Source of the DNA: Paguma larvata
Lineage: Eukaryota > Chordata > Mammalia > Carnivora > Viverridae
Length of the DNA: 64,000 bases
Reading direction: 5' to 3'
Assembly: GCA_030068075.1 (NCBI GenBank)
Contig: CM057825.1
Location: forward strand, 77,701,123-77,765,122
Under the pieces are notes generated by a model that worked only from the letters and a program-made list of their open reading frames with translations, made no database searches and was not told the origin of the DNA. Shown in pieces: positions 55,481 to 64,000 of this stretch; the stretch's first letter is position 1, and every line of letters begins with the position of its first letter. The position numbers were made by a program, and so were the translations under genes.

Positions 55481-55707
55481 TTTTTTTTTTTAATTTTTAA
55501 TGTTATTTAGTTTTGAGAGAGAGAGACAGAGACAGAGTGTGAGTTGGGGAGGGGCAGAGAGAGAGGGAGGCAGAATCCAAAGCAGGCTCCAGGCTCCAAG
55601 ACTGTCAGCACAAAGCCTGACACTGGGCTTGAACTCATGAACCATGAGATCATGACCTGTGTCAAAGTGGGACGCTTAGCTGACTGAGTCATCCAGGTGC
55701 CACCCCC
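55481..55707 (-). mobile_element. CAN SINE, second of a same-site pair
   Basis: Reverse-strand felid-type copy beginning TTTTTTTTTT right after the middle target word; third target copy AACAGTCCTTCTT at 55,708-55,720. Confidence 0.94.
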
Positions 55708-55739
55708 AACAGTCCTTCTTAAATTTATTGGCAATGTAC

Positions 55740-55870
55740 CTGCTGAAGCACTTTGCACAGTATTTGCCCATGCAGTAATGATGTTAATGAGTACAGCTCC
55801 GGTACTGAAACAAAGCAGGTACATAATAAATGTTAGCTGCTATAATATCATTATTATCATTGTTATTCTT
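55740..55870. repeat. Possible MIR/L2-age remnant
   Basis: GTACATAATAAATGTTAGCT followed by TATAATATCATTATTATCAT is the common tail of MIR/L2-type repeats; the rest is too eroded to assign. Confidence 0.4.
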
Positions 55871-56094
55871 TTTATTATATATCAGCTTTTCGTATGTTTC
55901 AAATATCACTTCAGGGATAAAAAAATTCATATCTAGACAATGCCTGATTTTTATTGTGTTCATAGAATGTTATTTTTTACTTGTGGGACATATTCTAAGT
56001 GCAGGAATGAATTATCTAAAGTGGATCCCGTGTGACATACATAAAAATCTAGTATGTAATTTTGGTAGGTTTCTTTTAAAAAGCTGATTCTCTT

Positions 56095-56280
56095 GGGACG
56101 GTTGGGTGGGCTCAGTTGGTTGAACATCATGGCTCAGGTCATGATCCCAGGGTCAAGGGATCAAGACTCACCTTGGGCCCTGCACCAAGCATAGAGCCTG
56201 CATGCGATTCTCTCTTTCTCTCTGCCCACTCGCATGCTCTCTCTCTAAAATGAGTAAGTAAGTAAATACATAAATAAATA
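56095..56280 (+). mobile_element. CAN SINE, shortened older variant
   Basis: Sense copy of ~186 bp (GGGACGGTTGGGTGGGCTCA; CCAAGCATAGAGCCTGCATG; AAATACATAAATAAATAG). AGCTGATTCTCT and AGCTGAAACTCT flank it as decayed target copies. Confidence 0.92.
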
Positions 56281-56318
56281 GCTGAAACTCTTTCTGAAAT
56301 TTAAATATTATTTAATGA

Positions 56319-56332
56319 CTTTTTTTTTTTTT
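56319..56332. repeat. Poly-T run
   Basis: About fourteen T. No adjacent retrogene or SINE body. Confidence 0.85.
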
Positions 56333-56339
56333 AAACAAA

Positions 56340-57110
56340 ATCACCAATTATATTCAGGGGAGTTCACTAATGTGGCTCTCCTGACAGCCCCACCAAAAAA
56401 ATGTTTAATATGAACTAGTGTCCTCAGCAGGCTTTCTGGGCTCAGCAGATGCGACCTGACACCAAACAATCCTACTGTGGTTTCATCCACTAGGATTTGT
56501 TTTCATTGTTATGCTAGTCTAATTTTTCATTCAGACAATGAAATTTGTTTTCCATGCAAATTTCCTGGCTATCCATCCTTTGCTCCATTTTTCAAGTTCC
56601 TTAATGTAGTCACATTATTTTCACTTGCTTCTACTGGCTTTGGTTTGTATGTTTAAGTTAAAAAGAAACAAAAATAAACCTTTACTTCCTGATCCCTATA
56701 ATAAAACTCTACTTCAGGTATTTATTTACAAATACTTCTGTTGTGATAGTTTTTGGATGATTTCTTTCCACTGTTATTTTTAAAGTAGAAGAGAAATTTA
56801 TTGAAATTCTCAAAATTATCTAGCAATTCAATCAGATGCCGCACCTTATCTGAATGTGTTCGCCAATAGCCAGGACTGGCCTCATTAGCTCTATCTTCTC
56901 ATCTGCTATAATTGGTGATTGATGAAGAACGTTTCTAATTATAGTCCAGCCGGATTATATGATGCCTAAGGCTGAGTGAGCACTTCTTTCTCCGCCTCTC
57001 ATTCCTCAGCTCAAAAAATGATAAAATAATTTGCTATGGTGTTCAACTGCTAGAATCTTTAGAGACTCTTATTTTTATCCTACCGTTTAAAACTCACCAT
57101 ATGTGAGTCT
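56340..57110. other. Candidate conserved non-coding (enhancer-like) block
   Basis: Repeat-free. The densest part, 56,820-57,010, holds CAATCAGATGCCGCACC, TGTTCGCCAATAGCC, GGCCTCATTAGCTC, TATAATTGGTGATTGATG and CTAATTATAGTCCAGCC: homeodomain-like and CCAAT-like words with retained CpGs in AT-rich surroundings. No open frame. Regulatory function is inferred from appearance. Confidence 0.4.
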
Positions 57111-59017
57111 TCATACACATACACCATGTACCAAAATAATTGGATCATTTACCAACCAACCATGAAATGTCAAACAACAAGGTAAAATTTTTAGGTAGAC
57201 TTACTTATCAACCAATTTATTTAAATGTTTAGTTTCAGTGGTGAATATATACAATGTCTGGTTTCAAAGGTATAAATACATATAAATACAGAATGATTCA
57301 TATAAATATAATAACATATATAGAGAATGGCTCATATAAAAAGAATAAAAATTGACTGAATTTTATAGAAATCAATTTCAAAAATGTGACATCATCAGCC
57401 AAATTTTACATAAATAAAGCAGAGAATGGAGTTTAGCCTTTGGGTAGGAAAAGTGATTATATATTAGAAATAAGAATTTTGGGAACAATTAATATAATTT
57501 TCCTTATGTTGGTAAAGCAGTTGTAATGAGAAAGACATCAAAGTTATGACAACCACCTAGTTAAAACTGAATTATGGTAACAACTACTTTCGTGAGCAGT
57601 TTGGCAAAACTCAGTGGAATCATTGGAGAAAGGTTATGCGAAAGAATGTGCTGGCAGATGGTTGCTTAAATGATATTAGTGTTAAAATAAAACTAATATT
57701 GCTATATTTGGAAAAACATAAGAAATTTAATGGGTATCAAGTGTTTTACTGTGATCAGTGAAAACATAGGAAGACACTTAAGTAACTCACTTCAGTTACT
57801 TCTCTTTGGAAGGTAGATTGGATTAGGCCAAACCAATGAGTAACTATGAAACTTCCAATATTATTTTCATTGACCAGTGAAATAATAGCCATTACTAACA
57901 AGGAAACTAAGTACTGTGTTAACAGGAACAATTCATTTAGTATATAATAAATAAACAGATTATGAGTTTATTTGGGGGAAGCCATGTGCTATGTTTATTA
58001 TTTGAACTAAGCCTTATTAAAACTCATCTAATAAGTGCCAGGGACCCTTAGTAATTGCCACAATAAGTTCTCATTTATTCTCTACCTCTCACATGTATGT
58101 AACTCTGAAGTAGGCACTGTAGCAATTCAAATACCTGCAAGCCATCACCCCTTCCATCTTTGGGTCTAGTTGTAGAGGTAGGCTTTCACACAAGTAGTGA
58201 GTAAATGGCAGTGGCAATGAAGGTCATCAGAATGTCCAGGATGTGCATACAATATTTCCATTTCTGCTGGTCAGAAAAAGCATCTTAGAGGTTGGTTTTG
58301 GACTGAGTCAAGAAAAGTAGTATAGAATAAGAACTAACTTGAAAAAGAAAAGATGAACTTAAAGCCAGCAAGGTAGGATTACTTGAAGAAAAGTGAGGAA
58401 GATAAAAACAAAAAAATGCAAGGCATATTTTGGTAGGCAGTTTGGTCTTCTGTAAGTTTTTCTATACAGGGGTAAAGAAGTGAGTCAGGAAATAAAGATT
58501 GAGGCCAGATTCACGGAGACAGGATTGGTTATAGATAGAGAAGCTGTTGAGTAAGATAGCATTCATCCTCAAAACTGTCCCCAAAGACACCCTTTCACCC
58601 TCTCCGATCTTTGTCTTTCTACCACTCTACATCCCCAAGTCTTTGCCCCTCTACATAGTCTTGTCCACCCAATGCAGAGATCCATGCTTCATACTTCTTA
58701 TTCCATGTCTATATATACCTTAAAACTAGCAGTCAGGTTTTATCTTGCACATTTTCCATGGAAAACTTAAAAATCCAGAAAACTTGAAGCAAAGTTTTAC
58801 AAAGAAGCGTTTTCTGGGGCCAGAACCTAAACTTAGGCATCAAAGGTATTACTGGAGAAGCAGTGACAAGAGATTAACTCCTCTTGTGCCCCTTATCTTC
58901 TGTTTTTAAATCGATTTCTACCATGATTTTTCCCTGCAATGTGACATCTGGTCCATTCAATCAACGGAGTCTGATTTCCCCACTCCCAATACCCTCTGTG
59001 AAGTCATTAATTATTGC
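57111..59017. other. Unassigned AT-rich sequence, no gene seen
   Basis: About 1.9 kb with ATATAAATA-rich patches near 57,240-57,440. Positions about 57,980-58,130 hint at an eroded MIR. No exon or LINE recognised. Confidence 0.4.
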
Positions 59018-59110
59018 TAATTTATTGAGCATCTACAGTATGTCGAGGACCATGCCATGGAACACAAAGAAGACAAAAGCAAGCTCCCATACAGATCTCA
59101 CTTTGAGAAA
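59018..59110. repeat. Ancient LINE-tail remnant (L2/L1M age)
   Basis: TTTATTGAGCATCTACAGTA, TGTCGAGGACCATGCCATGG and AGCAAGCTCCCATACAGATC: same pattern as at 750-965. Confidence 0.5.
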
Positions 59111-59156
59111 TTGAATATATAAATGGACAATGGCCAGATCGTTTAAAAATAGAATG

Positions 59157-59640
59157 CTGACCTGCCAGGAGATCCACCCCCTTATCTATAATAAACAATC
59201 CAGGAAAGCCAGCCTGCTGTATGGCAGACTTGGAGTAAGTCTGACTACAACCTCTAATAATAATCCAAGAAACTAAACAGTAACTTTTGTAGCAATTAGT
59301 ACAAACTGGTCAAGACCTGATTAATAGCTGATGGCTTCCCTGAATTTTGTTCCGACTTCAAATGTGGAACCAACCAGAGAAAGCCAAATATGCACCCCTA
59401 ACCAATCACATGGAATGCCCTGCTCCTACAGCTTTCCCAAACCAATAGCCTCCAATCAGTGAATACTTGCAACCTTCCCTTTTTTCCTACTGAAAAGCTT
59501 TTCCACTCCCCTGCCTGCTCTTGAGCCTCTATCAAAACACAAGCATTGGTGACTGACTCCTTTGCTATTGTAAGCTCTGAACAATAGCCTCTGCCTTTCT
59601 CATTTGCTTGGTCTTGATTTATTTCCACACTTTAACACAA
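59157..59640 (+). mobile_element. Solo-LTR-like element (ERV1/gammaretroviral style)
   Basis: A U3-like segment begins TGACCTGCCAGGAGATCC and includes ACCAATCACATGGAATGCCC and CCAAACCAATAGCCTCCAAT (CCAAT-type promoter words). It continues with TTGAGCCTCTATCAAAACAC and the R/U5-like order GGTGACTGACTCCTTTGC, GAACAATAGCCTCTGCC (decayed AATAAA), TGATTTATTTCCACAC. This layout is that of ERV1 LTRs. No internal viral coding sequence adjoins, so it is a solo LTR. Exact ends are uncertain. Confidence 0.65.
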
Positions 59641-60139
59641 AAGAGTTGCTCCTGGCCATTCACACATGAACTTGTGGATTACAATTCTGGAAAAATGTCA
59701 AATGCTGTAGGAACACCAGTATTTTCTCACCCAGATCTGGAGAAGTCTGGTCCAAACTTCTAGCCAAGGAAGCTACGGATAACCTGGTTATTGTATGAGT
59801 GACAGTCTGTGAAGTGCATAGCAGGAAAACAACTTTATTATTTTTACTGCACTGTTTTTGAACCAGTTGTACTATGGCAAAGGAAAAAAAAGTCCCTTAG
59901 GATTGATTCGAACAGAGGATGGGAGTGACTTGACCAGGGCTGTTGCACGTTGCTATGGGAACCTTCTTGCTACATAAAATATTGAAGTATAGCAGCGGTG
60001 ACATTCCATAGGACTCTAAGAAGCAGAATACACCTTTGTCTGTGATCTTGGAACTCCTACAGGGGAACTAGTTGTGCTCTGGCAAAGGTGGAGAAGCTGG
60101 AATTTCATGTTATCTTGAATTCAGGTCTTTGGCAGCAAA
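59641..60139. other. Unassigned sequence, no gene seen
   Basis: No repeat or exon recognised. Confidence 0.4.
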
Positions 60140-60218
60140 GGCCCAAAACCAGGGACTGCAGACTTTTTCTGTAAAGGACCAAACAAGAGTATTTTTAATG
60201 CTTTTCCCACATATATTC
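60140..60218. repeat. Fragment of an old repeat cut by the L1
   Basis: GGGACTGCAGACTTTTTCTG, then TAAAGGACCAAACAAGAGTA and TTTTTAATGCTTT, follows the common mammalian DNA-transposon-type word 'aactttttctgtaaagggccag...atattttaggcttt'. It stops where the L1 begins; the remainder, if present, lies beyond the window. Confidence 0.45.
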
Positions 60219-60241
60219 TTTTTTTTTTTAATTTAAAATAG

Positions 60242-60247
60242 TTTATT
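60242..60247 (-). promoter_or_regulatory. L1 poly(A) signal
   Basis: AATAAA on the minus strand (TTTATT on plus) about 13 nt before the poly(A) tail, the normal spacing for L1 3' end formation. Confidence 0.75.
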
Positions 60248-60371
60248 TTCAAATTGGTTTACATAAAACACCCAGTGTACATCCCAACATGTGCCCTTTT
60301 TTGATGCCCATCACCCCCTCTCCCCCCCCATCTCCCTCACCCTCAGTTTGTTCTTAGTCTTTGAGAGTCCC

Positions 60372-63300
60372 TTATGTTTTATCTCCCTCCCTCTCTGTGT
60401 CTTTTTTTTCTTTCCCCTCTTCCCCTCCCCCTGGTTTTTGCTTAGTCTCACCAAGTCCACCTATTCGTGGAAACATATGGTATCTGTCTTTTTCTGACTG
60501 ACTTATTTCACTTAACATAATACCCTCCAGTTCCATCCATGTTGCTACGCATGGCCAGATTTCATTTTTTCTCATTGCCACATAGTAGTCCATTGTATAT
60601 ATGTACCACATCTTCTTTATCCACTCGTCAGTTGATGGGCACTTAGTTTCTTTCCATGTTTTGGCTATTGTCGAAAGTGCTGCTATGAACATTGGGGTAC
60701 ACGTGCTCCTATGCATCAGCAATCCTGTGTCTCTTGGGTAGATTCCTAGCAGGGCTATTGCTGGGTCATAGGGTAGCTCTATTTTCATTTTTGTGAGGAA
60801 CCTCCACACCGTTTTCCAGAGTGGCTGCACCAGTTTGCATTCCCACCAACAATGTAGGAGGGTGCCTACTTCTCCACATCCTCGCCAGCATCTATAGTTT
60901 CCTGATTTGTTTATTTTAGCCACTCTGACAGGTGTGAGGTGGTATCGCAGTGTGGTTTTGATTTGTATTTCCCTGATGATGAGTGACATTGAACATCGTT
61001 TCAAGTGTCTATTTGCCATCTGAATGTCCTCTTTGGAGAAGTGTCTATTCATATCTTCCGCCCATTTCTTCACTGGGTTGTTTGTTTTTCGGGTGTGGAG
61101 TTTGGTAAGTTCTTTATAGATTTTAGATATTAGTCCTTTATCTGATATGTCATTTGCGATGATCTTTTCCCATTCCGTTGGTTGCCTATTCGTTTTGTTG
61201 GTTGTTTCTTTTGCTGTGCAGAAGCTTTTTATCTTGATGAAGTCCCAATAGTTCATCTTTGCTTTTAATTCCCTTGCCTTTGGAGACGTGTCGAGTAAGA
61301 AATTGGTGCGTCTTAGGTCAAAGAGGCTTTTCCCTGCTTTTTCCTCTAGGATTTTGACGATTTCCTGTCTCACATTCAGATCTTTTATCCATTTAGAATT
61401 TATTTTTGTGAGTGGTGTAAGAAAGTGGTCTAGTTTCATTCTTTTGCAAGTTGCTGTCCAATTCTCCCAGCACCATTTATTAAAGAGGCTGTCTTTTTTC
61501 CATTGAATACATTTTCCCGCTTTATCAAAGATTAGTTGGCCATATACTTGCGGGTCCATTTCTGAGTTTTCTATTCTATTCCATTGGTCTATGTGTCTGT
61601 TTTTGTGCCAATACCATACAGTCTTGATGACCACCGCTTTGTAGTAGAGGTTAAAGTCTGGGATTGTGATGCCTCCCGCCTTGGTTTTATTCTTCAGTAT
61701 TATTTTGGCTATTCGAGGTCTTTTGTGGTTCCATACAAATTTTAGGATTGTTTGCTCTAGCTTTGAGAAGAATGCTGGTGCAATTTTGATTGGGATTGCA
61801 TTGAATGTGTAGATCGCTTTGGGTAGTATTGCCATTTTAACGATATTTATTCTTCCAATCCGTGAGCATGGGATGTTTTTCCATTTCCTTGTGTCTTCCT
61901 CAATTTCCTTCATAAGTTTTTTATAGTTTTCAGTGTAGAGGTCTTTCACATCTTTGGTTAGGTTTATTCCTAGGTATTTTATGGTTTTTGGTGCAATTGT
62001 GAAAGGGATTAGCTTCTTTATTTCTCTTTCTGCTGCTTCATTGTTGGTGTATAGAAATGCCACCGATTTCTGTACATTGATTTTGTATCCTGCAACTTTG
62101 CTGAAATCACGGATCAGTTCTAGTAGGCTTTTGGTAGATTCCGTCGGGTTTTCCATGTAAAGTATCATGTCATCTGCAAAAAGTGAAAGTTTGACTTCCT
62201 CCTTGCCAATCTTGATGCCTTTTATTTTGTTTTGTTGTCTGATTGCTGATGCTAAGACTTCCAACACTATGTTAAATAGCAGTGGTGAGAGTGGACACCC
62301 CTGTCGTGTTCCTGATCTCAGGGGGAAGGCTTTCAGTTTTTCCCCATTGAGGATGATATTAGCTGTGGGCTTTTCATATATGGCTTTTATGATGTTTAAG
62401 TATGTTCCTTCTATCCCGACTTTCTCGAGAGATTTTATTAAGAAAGGGTGCTGTATTTTGTCAAATGCTTTTTCTGCATCTATTGACAGGATCATATGGT
62501 TCTTATCTTTTCTTTTGTCGATGTGATGTATCACGTTGATTGATTTGCGAATATTGAACCAGCCCTGCAACCCAGGGATGAATCCTACTTGATCATGGTG
62601 GATAATTCTCTTTATGTGTTGTTGGATTCGATTTGCTAGTATCTTATTGAAAATTTTTGCATCCATATTCATCAGGGATATTGGCCTGTAATTCTCCTTC
62701 TTTGCTGGATCTCTATCTGGTTTGGGAATCAAAGTGATGCTGGCTTCATAGAATGAGTCCGGGAGTTTTCCTTCCGTTTCAATTTTTTGGAACAGCTTGA
62801 GGAGGATAGGAATTAACTCTGTTTTAAATGTCTGGTAAAATTCCGCAGGAAAGCCGTCTGGTCCAGGGCTTTTATTTGCTGGGAGATTTTTGATAACTGA
62901 TTCTATTTCTTCACTAGTTATGGGTCTGTTCAATTTTTCTATTTCTTCCTGTTTGAGTTTTGGTAGCGTGTGGCTATTTAGGAAGCTGTTCATTTCTTCC
63001 AGATTGCCAAGTTTGGTGGCATATAATTTTTCATAGTATTCTCTGATGATTGTTTGTATCTCTGAGGGATTGGTTGTAATTTCTCCCTTATCATTCACAA
63101 TTTTATCTATTTGAGTTCTCTCTCTTTTCTTTTTGAGAAGCCTGGCTAGAGGTTTGTCTATTTTGTTTATTTTTTCAAAGAACCAGCTTTTGGTTTCATT
63201 GATCTGTTCCACTACCTTTTCTGTCTCCATATGGTTAATTTGTGCTCTGATCTTAGTTATTTCTCTCTTTCTGCTGGGCTTGGGTTGTTTTATTTGTTCT

Positions 63301-63998
63301 GCTTCTAGTTCCTTTAGGCGCGCTGTTAGAATTTGTGTTATTGATTTTTCTTGTTTCTTGAGATGGGCCTGGATTGCAATATATTTCCCTCTCAGGACTG
63401 CTTTTGCTGCGTCCCAGAGCGTTTGGATTGTTGTATTTTCATTTTCATTTGTTTCCATGTATTTTTTAATTTCTTCTCTGATGGCTTGGTTGACCCAGTC
63501 ATCTTTTAGTAGGTTATTTCTTAGCCGCCATGTTCTTGGATATTTTCCAGGCTTTCTCCTGTGGTTGATTTCAAGTTTCAAAGCATTGTGGTCTGACAGT
63601 GTACACGGTATGATCTCAATTCTTTTATATTTATTCAGAGCTTCCCTGTGCCCCAGAATGTGGTCTATCTTGGAAAATGTACCGTGTGCAGATGAGAAGA
63701 ACGTAAATTCCTTTGCTTCTGGATGAAGGACCCTAAAGATGTCTGTGAGGCCCATCTGTTCTAATGTGTCATTCAGGGCTATTGTTTCTGTGGAGATTTT
63801 CTGATTTGTGGATCTATCCAATGCTGAGAGTGGAGTGTTGAGATCCCCTACTATTAGGACATTTTTATCGATGAGGTTGCTAATGTTTGTAATTAGTTGT
63901 TTTACAAATTTGGGTGCCCCTGAATTCGGTGCGTAGATATTTACAATTGTTAGCTCTTCCTGCTGGATGGTCCCTGAGACTATTATATAATGTCCTTC
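60372..63998 (-). CDS. L1 ORF2 protein (endonuclease/reverse transcriptase), 5'-partial, open
   Basis: Endonuclease and reverse transcriptase of the L1 retrotransposon, which nicks chromosomal DNA and copies L1 (and SINE) RNA into the nick. The frame enters from the right edge and is open for 1,208 codons to a TAA at 60,374-60,372. The 5' end aligns at about residue 94 of the human protein, so roughly 93 residues, including the first catalytic Asn and Glu of the endonuclease, are outside. Visible in order: [14 protein letters not shown] (63,848-63,828); KIDHILG and LSDH (63,596-63,588), which carry endonuclease acidic/His residues; the reverse-transcriptase blocks [24 protein letters not shown] and FADD (62,180-62,169); and the C-terminal cysteine motif C-x3-C-x7-H-x4-C (60,890-60,837). 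The C terminus runs ~26 residues longer than the human protein, ending Gly/Glu/Lys-rich where it reads into the purine-rich 3' region. No frameshift or stop is seen. An apparent start near 63,821 is only a Leu codon within the frame. Confidence 0.96.
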   Translation of the reverse strand, partial: EGHYIIVSGTIQQEELTIVNIYAPNSGAPKFVKQLITNISNLIDKNVLIVGDLNTPLSALDRSTNQKISTETIALNDTLEQMGLTDIFRVLHPEAKEFTFFSSAHGTFSKIDHILGHREALNKYKRIEIIPCTLSDHNALKLEINHRRKPGKYPRTWRLRNNLLKDDWVNQAIREEIKKYMETNENENTTIQTLWDAAKAVLRGKYIAIQAHLKKQEKSITQILTARLKELEAEQIKQPKPSRKREITKIRAQINHMETEKVVEQINETKSWFFEKINKIDKPLARLLKKKRERTQIDKIVNDKGEITTNPSEIQTIIREYYEKLYATKLGNLEEMNSFLNSHTLPKLKQEEIEKLNRPITSEEIESVIKNLPANKSPGPDGFPAEFYQTFKTELIPILLKLFQKIETEGKLPDSFYEASITLIPKPDRDPAKKENYRPISLMNMDAKIFNKILANRIQQHIKRIIHHDQVGFIPGLQGWFNIRKSINVIHHIDKRKDKNHMILSIDAEKAFDKIQHPFLIKSLEKVGIEGTYLNIIKAIYEKPTANIILNGEKLKAFPLRSGTRQGCPLSPLLFNIVLEVLASAIRQQNKIKGIKIGKEEVKLSLFADDMILYMENPTESTKSLLELIRDFSKVAGYKINVQKSVAFLYTNNEAAEREIKKLIPFTIAPKTIKYLGINLTKDVKDLYTENYKKLMKEIEEDTRKWKNIPCSRIGRINIVKMAILPKAIYTFNAIPIKIAPAFFSKLEQTILKFVWNHKRPRIAKIILKNKTKAGGITIPDFNLYYKAVVIKTVWYWHKNRHIDQWNRIENSEMDPQVYGQLIFDKAGKCIQWKKDSLFNKWCWENWTATCKRMKLDHFLTPLTKINSKWIKDLNVRQEIVKILEEKAGKSLFDLRRTNFLLDTSPKARELKAKMNYWDFIKIKSFCTAKETTNKTNRQPTEWEKIIANDISDKGLISKIYKELTKLHTRKTNNPVKKWAEDMNRHFSKEDIQMANRHLKRCSMSLIIREIQIKTTLRYHLTPVRVAKINKSGNYRCWRGCGEVGTLLHCWWECKLVQPLWKTVWRFLTKMKIELPYDPAIALLGIYPRDTGLLMHRSTCTPMFIAALSTIAKTWKETKCPSTDEWIKKMWYIYTMDYYVAMRKNEIWPCVATWMELEGIMLSEISQSEKDRYHMFPRIGGLGETKQKPGGGEEGKEKKDTEREGDKT

Positions 63999-64000
63999 TT

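Larger units (their letters stand above)
60219..64000 (-). mobile_element. Young carnivore L1, 3' portion (continues beyond the window)
   Basis: Minus-strand L1 lying from its poly(A) (11 T at 60,219-60,229 on the plus strand) through a ~150-bp 3' UTR with a polypurine stretch (60,311-60,341 complement) to an intact ORF2 that runs off the right edge. The end of ORF2 and the 3' UTR have carnivore-style wording (on plus, CACCCAGTGTACATCCCAAC). It inserted in or beside an older repeat. The right-hand target copy, 5' UTR and ORF1 cannot be seen. The absence of stops over more than 3.6 kb marks it as far younger than the eight or so other L1 pieces here. Confidence 0.95.

Noticed and set aside
59157..59640. 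Possible full endogenous retrovirus around the LTR
   Set aside because: No gag, pol or env-like frame and no second LTR are present within reach; it is at most a solo LTR.
62167..62526. 119-codon plus-strand open frame
   Set aside because: Antisense shadow of the L1 reverse-transcriptase core.
63133..63726. 197-codon plus-strand open frame
   Set aside because: It is the antisense shadow of the L1 ORF2 endonuclease and adjoining region.
63819..63821. Start codon of the L1 ORF2 near 63,821
   Set aside because: The codon is TTG inside a frame that continues upstream without a stop to the window edge; the true start lies outside.

Overview
This 64-kb window is nuclear DNA of a carnivoran mammal, most probably a cat (Felidae/Feliformia). 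The strongest evidence is at least 28 copies of a tRNA-Lys-derived CAN SINE of the felid type. Each has a GGTGGCTCAGT A box, a GTGAGTTCGAGCC B box, the felid middle section (GCTGACAGCTCAGAGCCTGG), a CT-rich stretch and an A-rich AATAAA tail. The window also contains a long open carnivore-type L1 ORF2. I found no host protein-coding exon, no intact tRNA or rRNA gene, no CpG island and no CRISPR array. Apart from that L1 ORF2, nearly all open frames are chance openings or lie inside repeats. The window looks like intergenic DNA or the interior of a very large intron.

Layout: 1-9.3 kb is low-GC sequence with scattered SINEs, MIR/L2-age remnants and a decayed tRNA-Ile-like sequence at the left edge. 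From 9.4 to 12.1 kb lies a decayed sense-strand L1 with a SINE inside it. From 12.6 to 21.5 kb there are no recognisable SINEs but several old L1 pieces in opposing orientations, including one with a twin-priming signature. From 21.5 to 33.4 kb SINEs return, with one SINE splitting a MIR, two old L1 3' ends and two repeat-free blocks that resemble conserved regulatory DNA. A ~120-bp inverted repeat of unknown origin lies at 33.9-34.7 kb, and a Tigger-like DNA element with TA flanks at 36.8-37.1 kb. From 37 to 48 kb there are purine and pyrimidine tracts, a MLT1 LTR, two further solo-LTR-like elements (one carrying a perfect 40-bp tandem duplication) and more SINEs. From 49 to 60 kb there are dense SINEs including double insertions at one site, a second MLT1 LTR, an unrecognised open frame cut by a SINE, and a further solo LTR.

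The most notable object is at the right edge. A minus-strand L1 (60,219 to beyond 64,000) has an ORF2 open for at least 1,208 codons, with endonuclease, reverse-transcriptase and C-terminal cysteine motifs visible. Its 5' UTR, ORF1 and first ~93 ORF2 residues lie outside the window. L1s of this kind supply the enzyme that moves the SINEs, so the window holds a candidate driver as well as its passengers. I found no clearly new biological system. The observations most worth following are the open L1, the inverted repeat, the repeated double SINE insertions and the candidate regulatory blocks.
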